A stretch of DNA of 64,000 nt from Mycteria americana (GCF_035582795.1 NC_134367.1:83621062-83685061); one strand, 5' to 3'; shown: positions 1 through 13,361, counted from the first letter of the stretch. Notes: generated by a model from the letters alone, not told the origin. Program-made: numbers and translations.

Positions 1-870
1 GTAGTTTTGCTCTATAAAAGAGCAGAATGAACCCTAAGATTTCTTCCAAACTTATAGTTAAAAAACCCGTCTCCAGCTGTAGTATCCATTACAGCATGGT
101 CAATGAACAGCACCAAAACCATTAGCTTTGCCACCTGTTCCTTCATGAGCCGGACCCTCCAGGATTTTCCTTCTATTTTCTTTCACACACAGGGGCCATG
201 TGCAAAGCTCAGAGACCGTCTCTGGCTGTTGCTTGTTAATTGGGCTGTTGTGTGAAAATAGAAGAGAGTTCAAAAAGGTTCCTTAGCCTGTTGTGTTTCC
301 CTGCACTGCAACAGATGCAACCAAGGTTACATGGATCGCCAGTCTCATGGAAGAGTCACACAGCAGTGGGCCACACAAAATAGTCCTACTTGGACTTGTT
401 ACCTCATTAGTTGTCTGTTCCTTCAGGCCACAAGGCTCCTATAATCAACTGCAGGTCATAGCCCCAAAACAAGAAAATCTTCTATTGTATTTCAGCATGT
501 GACTTACGGTTCTGTCCAAATCTTGAGGAAGCCAGTAGAAGTAAGGCTTTAATAATGAGAATTAATGAAACAGTGTACTTTAAATATTGAAGGATGATTC
601 AAGAAGGCACAACCATCCCTGCAACAAGCAGCTTTCCTCACTCCAGGACTTGGAAGAGGGAAAAGCACGTACAAGTGCAATTCTCAGTTTGGAAGCAAAA
701 CTTCATGAGCATGTGGATGATGGAGTAGGAGTCAAAAGGTTTCTCTTACTATTTTGCCGACTTCTAAGTAGGGTTGCTGGTACATATCATATCTTAAAAT
801 GAAATTAAGAGGAGATTCGATGCAGAAGGAGCGTGCATATCGCCCAGCAGTTGGAGGTTCCAGGACTCAT

Positions 871-930
871 GCCTTGACAATTGACTTCTGTCTTATTTGG
901 GCAAGTCACTGCTCTCTCAGCCTTCATTAA
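871..930 (+). repeat. MIR-like relic
   Basis: GACTTCTGTCTTATTTGGGC followed by AAGTCACTGCTCTCTCAGCC matches the MIR 3' core pattern (TTGGGCAAGTCACTTAACCTCTC). Weak, assigned by eye. Confidence 0.35.
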
Positions 931-3900
931 GTAGCTACACTTGAAATGGACCTATTCCACTCGATCTTTCACGGATAGTGGATATTTTAAATCATCTTTG
1001 AAACACTCTGAAATTCTGCAAGGCAAGGAATTATACGCAGTGCAAAGTATGACTAATGTTTGTGTGAGTCATCAACCGTGTTACCCAAGATAGTTTTAGA
1101 GAAACGAATATGCACAAAATAAGGCTGATCCTGCAAAACCCAAAGATCTGCTGCTGTGTGTGTGGTGGATGTAAGCACACCAAACGGTGTGCTGGGATTT
1201 TCCCAAGCGTCCCGTGACAGCCTGCTTCAGCCTGCTTCTGCTGCCCCGGGAGGGAAATTCCAATTGCCGGGCCAAGGCTGAGCGCTTTGAATGTCCCGCC
1301 ATGCCTCCCCATGATCTGTGGAAAAACAAGAAAGCCTGGAAGTAAGAGGAAAAAGACATCTCATCCACAAGCAGAGGAAATTTCGGGCATACCGACCTAA
1401 GATGCCCCGCCTGGCCCCGCTGCGCATAGAAGTGTGCTGATGGAGAGCTGACCCCGACGAGCCGGCCATCTGGTCGAGGCAGTGTGCTGCAGCGGGAAGA
1501 AAGGGGTGGTGTTTTCCAGCGGTACTGTGGCCAAACAACCAGCAGCGGCAGCCAGGGAAATGGCCTTATTCTCTTGGCAAAAGCCTCTCCATGTATACAT
1601 ACGCCTGTTGCCTCACCCACCCCCTGTCTGAATGAGAAATCAGGGCCTTCTTGACATGAGGCAGCACACGCCAGATGCTGAGCAGTCAACAAGACAGATG
1701 CTGCCAGGGGGACAAAAGAGGTAATCATATAAATACTTAAAAGCTCCTTTTAATCAGAATGTTCATTGCCCTTTTTAAAAGGAAGGTACTTTTTAATAGC
1801 TATTTAATTCCTTTCAAAGGCAAGGAAGGGGCGGAGGAAATATTTCTTTACAAGGATGAGGCAGTTTTGGGGTTTTTTTTTTTTTCATAAATATAATAAC
1901 TTAGTTGAAACTTTCTTCCTTTTCTTTTCACAGTGCTTTTTCCCCATGGGAGCTTATAAGGAAAGCAAACTTGGGGCTACTTCTTTGCTCGTGCATATAT
2001 CGATTTTATGAACAGTATGAACGGTGTGTACCTGAGGAAGAGCAGTCTCCTGATGGGATGGCAGAGCCCTGGTAGGAGCTGATTCCCCACAGTGCCCCCA
2101 GCCTTCTGCAATACCCAGAAATTTGCTGGTTGCCTTAGACCCATGGAAATCTGCCTGACAGTCTCCACTGTCCACTTTTGCTGTTTGTTTCCGTATTTAT
2201 GTCTAACACGTCCATTGACTCCCAGTCCTGCTTGTACGGGCATATAAAAGATAAGCCTTTCCCCCACACAGAGTGAGCGTGAAGGGGAAACGCCTGCCTC
2301 CCCAAGCAGTGCCCAGACCATCAGCAGGCAGCGCTGCCACCGCTGCCCCGGCTCCTACAGCCCGGTGCTCGCTGGCATGGGGCTCTTCGCTCTCCTATAG
2401 ACAGGCGCCTATAGCCAGGCACCGTTACAGCCACTGCCTGGGCTGCCAGAGAGGACAAAGGCTTTAGCAAACGAGAAGCGGATGCAACACCCAGGCTTGA
2501 TGCTCGGTCCCCGGAGCATCTCCTTGCTCTGAGGAAGGAACAGCAGCAGCTGTCTAAAAGTTCACTTTAATTTTAAAGTCCAGCTGCCCCCACAGTCTTT
2601 GGGAATGGTAGCACCGGCTTTGCCCTTTTCAGCTGTGTGGAGGAAAGGCAAAGAGGGATGGCAGCAGGACGTGGCATCCCAAGTCAGAAGCATTTGCTTG
2701 CTTTCTCCCAGCCTCCCCGCTCCCCTCCCCTCTCCCCGTGAGGATGCTGGCACCGATCACGAGCCCGCTGAGGTCCCGGGGGATGACACCATCTGCAGTG
2801 AGGCTGATGAATTAGATTCTGCACGCCAACAGCAGGCGGCACAGACAACACCCTGCCTACTCAGCTGATGCAGAGGTAATGATGGGGGAAGAAACCTTGT
2901 TTTGTCATTGTGTCTCTTCCTGAACACATTCCAGCCAAATGTTTCCCTACCTCTTCTCATTTGTGAAGGCAGTCCCCGCGACGACTCCCACAGCAAATTC
3001 ACCACTAGCGATGCCAGCTTCTGTGCAGTGGTTCTTCTATGAATCCTGTCTTTAGGATCCTACAAGGATCTAATGGGGCTCCGCTAAAGTGTCTTACTTT
3101 GGGTACGTAAATAGCACAAGACCAGAGTCACGTCCTTTTTCTCATAGTCTGTCTTGCTTATGAGTTAAGCACCTCTTTAGTGTGGCGCAAACAATTCAAA
3201 AAGGTGTAGTTTGGCTAATAAGTCACGGTCATGTCCAACACAGGTGCTCTTACTCAAGTTTTACTTTGCATTTCACTTGGAAAGCGATGCCAGAGTTTTA
3301 TCTGATGACGGATTTTGTCAAACCTGAGGAAAGCTTTGCAGTGTGACCCCAGATGATTACTCAAGAGCGTGTCCCAGATGTGTCGCATCTCCATGACTGA
3401 TGGCTGCCAGATGGTGGCTCTGGAGGGGGCAGAAACAGGTACCATTTTAACATGTTTTTGTCTAATGTGACCCCTTGATCCTCAGGAGAAGGCAGACACA
3501 TGGTATGCAAGAGGCAGTGTCCCTGGAGAGAACCTCAGGAACGTCTCATTTTGAGTTGCACCATCGGCACTTTCTAAGCTCTCTCCCAGGATCACAAGGG
3601 CTGGTTGTCTGCATACTCAAAAGCAGAAAAGCAGGGAGAAGAGGGAAGCCAGGCTCTTCCCATCCCGATGGGGGCTGAGTCTTTGCGGCACGCAAGCGCT
3701 GACAAAACCCTTTACAGGAATCACAGTGAGAACCGCTGCTGGGGCAGACTCAACCCTCGGGGCTGAATCGCTCCTCGACAGTCAAGGGATGTTCGAAAGG
3801 TGTGGGAAGGGCACTGCCAGCTCATGGGGGTCCTGCCATGCAAGACGGGCACGACCCAGTTAGGTGTTCAGGCTGGCCCGAGGGGCTTCAGCCGTCACAG

Positions 3901-4262
3901 TTCAGGTTTCTTCATAGCATCCCTCTGTGTATAGGAAATGTCATTCACAACACATTCACAGAGCAGAAAAATATTAGGAAAACACCAGCTGATATGAATA
4001 ATTAACATATTTAACAATTGCTGCTTGATTTCACACATGACACCCTCTCTTCTGAGGTACTGCCCCTCCCAAACTGCTGACAATCTATATGGAAAAAAAA
4101 ATTGCTGGAAATTTGCAAAAAAAAATCTTTGATTTCTATTCAGACCAAGGACTATGTGGTGATATTGCCAGCTAACATTGCCAATAATGAAAAGCAGTTT
4201 GTCCTTCTGCGTAAACCTCACTACCAGCAGCTTGGGTGAAGAGACCAGCTCCTTTCATTAGA

Positions 4263-4298
4263 GACAAGGGGCAAACCTTGTCAGCGAGGGGCAAACCT
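4263..4298 (+). repeat. small inverted repeat overlapping a 13-bp direct repeat
   Basis: GACAAGG-GGCAAA-CCTTGTC forms a 7-bp hairpin (4263-4282). AGGGGCAAACCTT occurs twice, 20 bases apart. Confidence 0.75.
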
Positions 4299-5616
4299 TC
4301 CTGCCGCAGAACTTTCCTGTGGCACTTTAACTTCTGTGCCTGCTAGGTAAGTACACAAGAAACCTTTTACCTTCAATGAACAGCCTGGTTTGATATGGTA
4401 ACAAAGAGCTGAAAGGTGCCTGTTAATAGCAGAGAATCCCATTGTATGTAAGCAGACAGCCGTTCCCACAAAACCTTTCAGAGCGGTGGTCCTTCTACCC
4501 ACCCTAGGCCATAACCTATCCCCTTGTGCCAGGGGGAAGAGAGCGAGCACACCCCTTTTTTGCCTCCATACCTGGGCTGCGGGTTAAGGTCCCTCGGTAG
4601 CTTCCTGCAGGGCCAGAATTCATTCCCTCTAATGTGAACACTCAGGACTAGAGCGACTTGAATTATTTACTGTTTACTAACTTATATAATTAATGCAACT
4701 TTTTGTTCCCATTCATGAAGCCTCCACAGAGAGGAAATGCCTTTAACAAGCACGTTCTTTCTTTACAAGAGTTTGCATTAGTTCCTGGCTTGTTTCAGAG
4801 CTAATAGCTGTGAGCATCAGCAGTCATTTGCTGTACAACCTGTGACCAAAGCTGCCATCCAATTTCTTCTTTGGTTGGGACAACCAAAGAATTGCAACCA
4901 GGACTTACATTCTCTTCCATTTGCAATTGCTGAGTAAATCTAACGTGATTTTTTGAAGTTTTTTAAAAATAGACAGAGGAGCATGCTACGCAGGCACAGC
5001 TTTTTTGACTGCTGGTATTTATGATGTTTTGGTTTCTACAAGTAATTCTGCAAGTCAGAACCCATTCATGCCTGTAAAAGGCAATAAAAGGGACTAGAGA
5101 CACCAGCGATGTGAGTCAGCAGCTTTTATTTTTACAGACATTTGTGAATACTCATTTGTTGTATTAACCAAAGGGTCTCTGTTGCCAACTAAACAAAAGG
5201 TGGCAAGTTGTAAAGTAGAGGAAATGCTATCACAGAAGCTGTATGAAAAGCCCATCCAAGCAGATGGCCAAGTTAGCAGCATACTCAAAATCTTATGTGG
5301 TAGCTTTAGATAGCATTGCAAAGTGAGTGTCCCTCTGGCCTTTCTGTCCGCTACCTGAGGAATGAATGGGTCAGCAGAGGGGATCCAAACTTCGTTGCTT
5401 CACCTCCTAGTTCGTTTGATGATTGGGCACACACACCCCTATGCATACAAACGTGGAGGAGACAGTTGCACACTGCAGTTGCATATTACCGGTCCACCTG
5501 GTAAAACTGAATTCAACGTACATGATCCACGCTTCTTGCTTCTCCGAATGGCACCAGTGAAATATCACTGACTCTTTTAGCGGTCTGACATGGACATCAC
5601 AAACTCTCTGTCAAAG

Positions 5617-5636
5617 TCCCACTGAATTCAGTGGGA
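5617..5636. repeat. 20-bp perfect palindrome
   Basis: TCCCACTGAATTCAGTGGGA equals its own reverse complement. The flanking text (CAAAGTCCC...GGGAGCTGGATCA) resembles a dispersed ancient sauropsid repeat whose core I recall as a TCCCATTGACTTCAATGGGA-like palindrome. The repeat identity is from memory and unconfirmed. Confidence 0.85.
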
Positions 5637-6851
5637 GCTGGATCAAATCAGATTCTTCCCTGTTATTGGCAGCGTTTCGCAGTTCTGAAACATGTCTCCT
5701 AAGGCCTCTTTTCAGGTGCCGATGTTCAAGCCAGTGCAAAAACAAAGACTGCAGAATCCATGTATCTGCAGTAGCACATAAGATATTCAGCTGTTCCTTG
5801 CAGTAGGAGCCAGCTGATTCATGCTTCATTAACCTGCACAAAATTTGTAGTCTTCCCTCTATCCCTAAGCAATAATTAACAGCTGAGTGCTGTAATGACT
5901 TCATGTTTTACTAAGACTTCATTTTTTACTAAATATAAAACAGCACATTTGCTAGCACATTAAGGAGTATTACCATCAATAATTAAAAACTGAACTACAA
6001 CTGTCCAAATAAATGAAAAGAGTATGTTTTATAATGCATGATTCTTGCTCTTATATTGCATTTAGTCACTTCCTAATTTGCAACATCTAGTGATTCACTG
6101 CAAATTAATGCTATTCTAATGCACATATGTTTTACGAACGAATCTTTAAACATCTGTTCTTCTCTCTCTGCGAAAGGTACGTGTGAGTGCAAGTGGGAGA
6201 GAAAGAAAAAAGCAGAAAAGAATGAAAAGTAAAGAGACACACAAGAACCCCACAAAACACACAGGAGAAGTTCTGCTTCACCTGTCTTGTCTTTTAACCA
6301 CCAGGACTCACCAGAAGATATTTTGCTTTGCAGGATTGCTGAGATACTTCAGGAGCACCCAAAAGACTGACTAAGCTTCATCAATGCTTTGCTAGTAAAC
6401 CAGAGTATCGTTGAGTGAGGATCCCTTGTGAGGTTCAGCGGTGTGGTGTAGAGGGCATCTGCAAAGGGCGGGTGCGTTTGCAAGGCTTGTTCATCAGCTG
6501 GAGTCGTGACATTGCCACACACGCCGCAGGACACGGTGCGGGGCCGCGGGGCTGCCCACTCGCAGAGATGGACACCAGCTGCAGGGACTTGGAGTCGGAG
6601 CACAGCAATGAAGGGTTAGAGGGAAACGGGGCCTGCCTTTACTTCCATCTTTATGCCCTACTTCCTACGGCATGGCTAAGATGCCGCGCAGCCTGGGCAA
6701 AACATTCAAAGGAGCATCCAGCCCCTGTTCAAAAGTGAGTCGGGCCCTATGGATCCTGAGCCTCATGGAAAATCACAGCAGCCCCTTCCTTAAGAGGATC
6801 TGACTTAGCCCAATTATTTAGAGAGCAACATACAGATTAACACATGGACTC

Positions 6852-6865
6852 GAGAGAGAGAGAGA
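6852..6865 (+). repeat. short GA repeat
   Basis: Seven GA units within purine-rich flanks. Confidence 0.8.
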
Positions 6866-6939
6866 ATGAGACAGAAAAGAAGATTGATAATCATAATTAA
6901 AAGTCTATGAGACCCTCATATATGATGCTTTGTTACTGG

Positions 6940-7130
6940 GGTAGGTTGTATTGTCTCCGTGCCAGTGGAACTTAATAGCAAGTCATTAGCCATCAAATCA
7001 CTAATACTGATTTTATATCAAATAATGTCTCTTTGAGATTTATCTGTAAGAGCTTGGGTGTCTGAAAAATAATGAGCTACTTAATCATTAGATCAATTAG
7101 GGGCTGCAGGTTAAATATGCTACGTAAAGG
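6940..7130. promoter_or_regulatory. candidate conserved enhancer with clustered TAAT motifs
   Basis: AT-rich, low-repeat text with homeodomain-type cores: ACTAATACTG, AATAATGAGC, TTAATCATTAG and TCAATTAGG within about 100 bp. Conservation cannot be seen from one sequence. This is a composition-based guess. Confidence 0.25.
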
Positions 7131-7363
7131 AGAGCCACTGTTTTCTGCAAGACAATAGGTCTGGTTCTGATTTCATTTACCAAGAGAGCCCCCACTAAGT
7201 CAAATATTTGAAGTTGGATCCATGAGGTCAGAACTGGGCCTAGCCTTTCAGATTTTCATCTTTTTTTTCACCCAGTGATTAAAGGCAAGACCTCATTACG
7301 TGTGATCAGCTGCTGTGGCATACTATTTTAAATGTAAGTCTTTCAAGGTGTGAGAAAGTGAGA

Positions 7364-7396
7364 AAAACAAAGTGGATTAAAAACAAAGTGGATTAA
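7364..7396 (+). repeat. 16-bp tandem duplication
   Basis: AAAACAAAGTGGATTA occurs twice head to tail (7364-7379, 7380-7395) without mismatch. Confidence 0.9.
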
Positions 7397-10263
7397 GTGG
7401 TATAATTTACATATACTCACCTTCCTGTTCGTATTGTAAAAATAGTCAAAACTAATGAAAATAAAATCACTTCCTAGCTAGCACTTTGAAAGGAAGCTTG
7501 AGCCTGGAGGAAATTTCACAGCTGAGCTGTAGGCTCCTGGGGAAAAGGAGGCTTTATAACACAAGTGCTGCTGACACAACCTTCAGTGCAGTGATGCTGG
7601 CAGTTCTTACAACGTGTGCAAGGTCTTTTAGTCTGAGAAGTGCTAAAAGAAATTGAGGGCAGTTTGTTTTCAAAGGCATCGCTTTCCATTTCGTCATGGG
7701 CAGGTTGCAGTTAGGGGGATGTGTATTTGTAATCCATGATCTCTCTGACCAAGCCCTCATTAGCTCTTCTTTTCCAGACAAAATTGCTTCTGAAGTGAGT
7801 GAGAAGCTCTGAACAGGGTATAGTGATATATAGTTATACAGCAAAGCCCAAATTACTGACTGTAATGGGAAGGACCATAAAAGCTGGAGATTCCTGCATC
7901 GAGGAGGAGAGAGGAGGCATAGATGAAGCAGCTCCTGTGTTTCCAGCATGGTACAGATTTTCCTATGTGCTACATCACTGCGGAGGACTCAGTGCACTAC
8001 GGTAATGCAGCCAGCTGGTCTCTTGTTCATTTGGGCTGTACAGTCCCTATGCACCATGTTGTATGACAGGTTATTATAACAGACACTGGAGGAAGTCCTG
8101 GCTACTCTTTCTTTGCTCAGTGGAAAAATTCCAGCTACGGATTTCATCCCAAAGGTCTAACCCAGGGAGAAACAGAAGAGTGAATGAGAACATGGATTTA
8201 CAGAGTTTCATGCTATGGCCTCAGTATTAGGGTAGGACGGTTCAGGTTAGCACAAATAAGGCACCTTTTGGTGCCTTCAAAGACACTGAAATAGCAACAG
8301 TTGGCACTTCTCATGCTCTTTTCTTGGGAGTACCTCTAAGTGAGGTATCACCTCACTGATAGTCTGCAGCAGTCCTCCAAGATGCGTTTGGCTAAGCTCC
8401 TTTCTACAGCCCTCCAAGGCAGGGAGAGGGGAAGGAAAGAGAGATGGGTGACAGGGACACAGAAGCAATCTTACATGATTTTAAAGTGAGAACTTTGGAG
8501 AGTCCAGCTGGGTCTCCATGACAAAGGGTTACACTGCTGTAATGTGTGCCAGACTATCGCTAACGACCGTTCCCACACCACTACTCTGCAGCTCCGCTGA
8601 CAAACAGCAACACCAGCCACACAGGGATCCCTATTGCCCACGGGGCTTATTGGTTTAGTACTTTGGCATGAATCATCATGATCATTTTCCACTGGTACCT
8701 GCTTGTTGGTGAAGCATCCTCATGAAAAGCGTAAGGAAGAAAATGCACCCGACGCACAGCAGTGCGTGGCACATGGTATTAAACGTGTCCCCTTTAATGC
8801 CACACAAGGGACGTCCGTCCCAGTGACTTGCCATACATCAGTCAGGGGCATCATTCCAGGCCTTTTTCTTGTAGGAAATCTTTGGGTCTGAATAGGGAGC
8901 TGAGCTTCCTTAAATTATAACTAACCACTGCCAAACCCACACATTTTTCATGATGTGGGCTGTGGGCCTCTTCTTCTGCTGTTTGTAATCTAGAAAGTAG
9001 AAATTAAGCATCCTGCTTACCTGCCATTTAGCCTCCAGTCTCAAAAACACTAGCTTTTGTTTTCTTCCCTGTTAACTGTTTCCTAGCTATTTATCCATTA
9101 CAGCATTTTTGCTGTGGGGAAACGTTCATCTTTTGCACTAACATTTCACAGAAAGCAAAGCAGAGCCTCGAGGGTACGTCTGGGACGCAGGCGACGTCTG
9201 CAGTGTCAGTTGGTTTCATATCTCTGGAAAGCCACGAAGCAGTGAAAGCCTGAACGGAAGTGCCCTTCCCGTGCCTAGGGGTTACAACCCCATCTGCTGC
9301 ATCAGCCGTTGACCTCCAACTCCACGCCACGCATCGCCAGCGCTGGGGGAGGATGGGCCGGCAGCTCTGCCGGAGCGGCTGCCCTGAGGACTTGACTGCA
9401 GATGGTCCGTGAGAGCTGTCCTGCCTCTTTCCCCCCTTGGCTCCATCCCTTCAGGGAGGAATCGCAGACCTCGAGCTGCAAGAAGATTCAAGGACATGGT
9501 TCGTCCTTACCTTAACCTTAATGGGAAGTGCTGGAAGGACCCAGCCAGCCATCTGGCTTCTCCATCAGGTTGCTAGCGCTGCTTCACAGAGGAGTCTTTA
9601 AAGTCAGGAAAGGTGTGGAAAGGAAGGAGCTACAAGCCAAGCATTTATGATTGCAGCTTCTTGTGACCCCAAGAATATCACAAATCTTTGCTGAGGGTTA
9701 AAAACCAGCCCATTGGAGAGATGACTTTTATCCAGAGACCTAGGTTACTTTGAAGATGTGGATTTTGGAAAGGCATGAAGCAAAAGTGAAAGATTCATAC
9801 TGCAGATTCCTGTTCAGCATTTGTGTCTGTCCACAGGAAGCCCAGGAGTTAGTAAATCTGTCAGAGATGTTTTAATAACTCTCAGCTAAAGCCTAATTCA
9901 CTAATCTGTCAATACAGAAAAGCCTTATTGCTGTGGAAAAGTAGATCCACTCAGTGCAAGCACGTATTTTTCTAAATGTGGGAGGATTATGGACACAGAT
10001 AATCTCCTACTTTTGCTGCTAGTTTATATTGTTTATTAACTATCCTCTATTCTAAAAGCTCAGCTCTTGCCACTTGCCAGCTTTTAGGTGGAATTTGTAG
10101 CGTATGTGTAATTACAGAGAGACATCTACACACACAGAGCTGCACATATATGTGTACCTACATGTACAGTTTTCTACATTGCAGAAAGCGCTGCCCAGGC
10201 ATTTCCATTTGAAAAAGACTCATATTAATTGCTGGAAGCTTTCTCAGTCATTAAACTTTCTGG

Positions 10264-10340
10264 CTGAATTGTGGCAGATCTGAGCAAGTTGCTTCATTTC
10301 TCTGCTTCAGCTCTGTGGCTGGAAAATGAGGAAAACAGAC
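10264..10340 (+). repeat. MIR-like relic
   Basis: Contains GAGCAAGTTGCTTCATTTCT, then CTGCTTCAG and GGAAAATGAGGAAAAC, in the order of the MIR core (GAGCAAGTTACTTAA, CTCTGAGCCTCAG, TAAAATGGGGA). Confidence 0.45.
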
Positions 10341-10658
10341 CCACATATGCAGCTCTTCAAGGTGTCTCAGGTCCTGGAAGGAGAAGGATGGAAACCCCCA
10401 AGATAAAAATAGAAGACAGAACCTGGGGCACGTTCAAGGTTGCATAGGAAGTTCCTGATGACTGATATGGGCATTTCATCAGGCTCTGCATGAGGCACCA
10501 GGCTATGCATTTTCTGATAAGGCTGGAAAGAAAACCAGAACAAGTACACTGTTCACTGCACAGCTGCACAGCGTTCGTCCTTGCAAAGGAAGAGGTAAAG
10601 GTCCTGACAAAAAAATTATGTGAGGGTGCAGTGAAAGTCCGTGTGGTGATGGGGGGTT

Positions 10659-10688
10659 CACACGCATACATACACACACACACATACA
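10659..10688 (+). repeat. short interrupted CA repeat
   Basis: CACACGCATACATACACACACACACATACA: a CA/TACA mixture of about 30 bp. Confidence 0.8.
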
Positions 10689-11647
10689 GGGTTACTGGTG
10701 TGAAAACTCCAAGGGCAACTTTATCACAGTGATTTCCCTGCAGCTGGCTTCACAGCCTTGAAAACCTAAATGTTCTTCTAATATTGGGCTTTTGGTGTGG
10801 TGTTTTATGACTTCATTTGTCATATAGTTTTATCTTAGGTACTGCCTTTATTTGTGCTTTAAACCAGAGGATATGTGGAGAAAGGGCAATAACTTGCCTA
10901 TAATAGGGGGCAGAAAGAACAATTTCCTTGCCCATTTTTGCACAAAACAGAAGCAAAATATTCAGTGTAAGAGAGTTTTGATGATACCTTATCTTTCAAG
11001 TTTTTCTCATATTTTCCAGTAATGGTGCTATTATGTATCTTTGATTCTTTTTATGATTACAGCCTGTGACATCCTAGTGCAGTGCATGAATTTATCTGTT
11101 TGCAATGATATGGAAGCTTTCATTTCCACTTCACTGCCTCCCTTATCTACCAGCTGCCCATCATTCTCTGCCTCTTTGGCATCTTCTCTTTTTCCTCATT
11201 CTTCACCGCTCTTCCTCCCAAAAAGAAGAAATCAACTTTCTGTTGAAAAATAATCTTAATATGATAACTTTCTGACCCTGGGTGGAAATACTTGTTACAA
11301 ATGGGACCTGCTTGCCCCATGTTGATGAAGGGGGAGGTAAGTTAAAGACAGCACCTAAAATGGAGAGTGTATAGAAGTCCAAATGATGTGCACCAGGACT
11401 ACCCCATGCAGGACTGGCAAAGCTGGCAAAAGCATGTGCCTTTGTTCATGTAGGTGCTTTAATCACAGTGGCCAAAATAATAATGGTTTTCTTTACAGCC
11501 TGGTAAGGACGCAGGTGGCCTGGAAAGACTATTACTTTGGTGATAGAATACACAGGAATAATGATGATTAATAGATCAGAGAGCTCTGATGCGTCCTACC
11601 TAAGCTGAGATCCCTAAACTCCCAAAGACCACTCTACATGCAGGGAA

Positions 11648-11864
11648 AGGGAAGGGAAGGGAAGGGAAGGGAAGGGAAGGGAAGGGAAGGGAAGGGAAGG
11701 GAAGGGAAGGGAAGGGAAGGGAAGGGAAGGGAAGGGAAGGGAAGGGAAGGGAAGGGAAGGGAAGGGAAGGGAAGGGAAGGGAAGGGAAGGGAAGGGAAGG
11801 GAAGGGAAGGGAAGGGAAGGGAAGGGAAGGGAAGGGAAGGGAAGGGAAGGGAAGGGAAGGGAAG
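11648..11864 (+). repeat. (GGGAA)n microsatellite, about 43 copies
   Basis: About 217 bp of uninterrupted GGGAA on the plus strand, with one imperfect unit at the left edge (GGGAAA). A pentanucleotide repeat without stop codons reads open in all six frames, giving a repeated GKGRE or FPSLP pentapeptide. The ORFs of 98 and 117 codons here are therefore artefacts. The strand is pure purine with GGG every five bases. Confidence 0.98.
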
Positions 11865-13361
11865 AACCTTTTCAGGAAGATGCAGTACATACCATGAACA
11901 TGGCCCATGGACATGGCATGATGTTGGGAGCTGACCTGCTGCAGGGTGATCACACCCTTTAGCTGCAGGCAGCTATGCGAGGGCTCTGAATCTCAATCCT
12001 GTCCATTGACCGTAGACAGAGTCTCGGCACAAGTCTCTAGTCTTGGCTCAGAAGTTAAAGCACTGTGAATATTTACTGTTCCTCCCTCTTCCTTCTCTTC
12101 CACAGGCCTGAATTTCTTTTTCAGACAAATGGGTTTATTTTCATAATCTGGTCATTTTAAATAACATGGATAAAAAAGACTGAGGGAAGAGTTTGACACT
12201 ATTGACTTCATCCCATTAAAGCCACTGAGAACTTTAACTCCCGGAGGCCTGCAGGCTTGAACGTCAGTCTTATAATCTGCCTCCCATGAGCTGCAGAGCA
12301 CTGGTGATGATGGCTGGGTTTGTGGCTAAGGGGCAGATGTTGGGGTTGGGCAACCTGAGCTCAGCCACTGCTCCCCTGTGTCACCTTGGCCAAGTCACTA
12401 AAACTCCCTCAGCGCCTCTCCTTACTGCTGTTTGATTGAACCCTGTCTGATCACAGCCTACGGAAGGATGGTGCCAGCCACAGAGGACAGACCGACCGCC
12501 ACGTTTCTCTGGTTCCCACCTCGTACGGTGCCAAGGTAAAAGCAACCGCAATACCCTGGCTATGGAGCTCCTCTGCTTCACCACTCGCAAATAGCTGTAT
12601 GATTCACTTAGCAGCCTGCAGACCACAGCCTCTCCTGCTGTAAAAAGCTGCTTCATTGATTTCAGTAAGCACTTCAATCCTCTCCCCAGATAATTTAACC
12701 ACAGGTGTATTTTAACTCCGTATACTTTCCTGGAGTTACACATGACCTTCCCAGAAGAAAATTTGGTTCATTGGGTTTTATCCTTCGATCTATCCCCTTA
12801 TGCAAAATATAGCTTAGAAAAGGTATATTTATCACATTCTCAGCAAAAGTAAAGAGAAAAAGCCACAATTTCTTCTGAAAAAAAAGCTGCTCAGTCTTCA
12901 AAATTTTCTGGATGAAAATTAAACAATCAGCTTAAGTTCTATTTCCTCTTCCTTTCCCCAGAATAATATTAGTTGCTGCTTCCACAAAACACATAGATCA
13001 TCCTCCTCAGGAAGCCAGGTAGAGCACATTAAAGAAGAAATGATATAGTGGATTGGGGTTTATGAAGAGAAGAGGCAGTGCCTGGTTGGTCTAACCATGA
13101 AACATTGTCTGGCTGAGGTACGTTTAATCTTCTGCTACACAGACACCTTCTAAGCAACTTATCTCCTTGTGGGATATTTTTAATAGCCTTTTTGGAAGCA
13201 ATGAATAATGCCTTTCTCAGTGTCATGCAGTGATCCAGTATACTGCAAATCCTTCTAGCTACTAGAGGTGCACAGACCTCAGGAATTTCACATTTAAAAT
13301 AAATATTTGCTCACTGAGGCTTGCTTAGAGTTAACCATAAGGCAAGGTACTGCCCCGAAAC
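11865..13361. other. intergenic, unique non-coding sequence
   Basis: Lies between the (GGGAA)n array and the CR1 3' end. It includes one MIR-like relic; the longest frame (120 codons, minus strand) has no recognisable features. Confidence 0.6.
12355..12420 (+). repeat. MIR-like relic
   Basis: CACCTTGGCCAAGTCACTAA followed by AACTCCCTCAGCGCCTC parallels the MIR core. Confidence 0.45.

Larger units (their letters stand above)
1..6839. other. intergenic, unique non-coding sequence
   Basis: No exon, RNA gene or recent mobile element recognised. Open frames are up to about 210 codons on the minus strand (1,096-1,728) but overlap others in different frames and resemble nothing known. A T-run lies near 1,872-1,885. 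The MIR-like relic and the 20-bp palindrome are listed separately. Confidence 0.6.
7131..11640. other. intergenic, unique non-coding sequence
   Basis: Nothing coding recognised. It holds the 16-bp duplication, one MIR-like relic and a short CA repeat. The sequence is moderately AT-rich. Confidence 0.6.

Noticed and set aside
1096..1728. 210-codon minus-strand ORF as a possible gene
   Set aside because: Three other minus-strand frames overlap it. It has no domain, no clear splice signals and no sequence similarity I recognise.
11600..11953. 98- and 117-codon ORFs with GKGRE or FPSLP repeats
   Set aside because: They are translations of the (GGGAA)n array; a pentanucleotide without stops is open in every frame.
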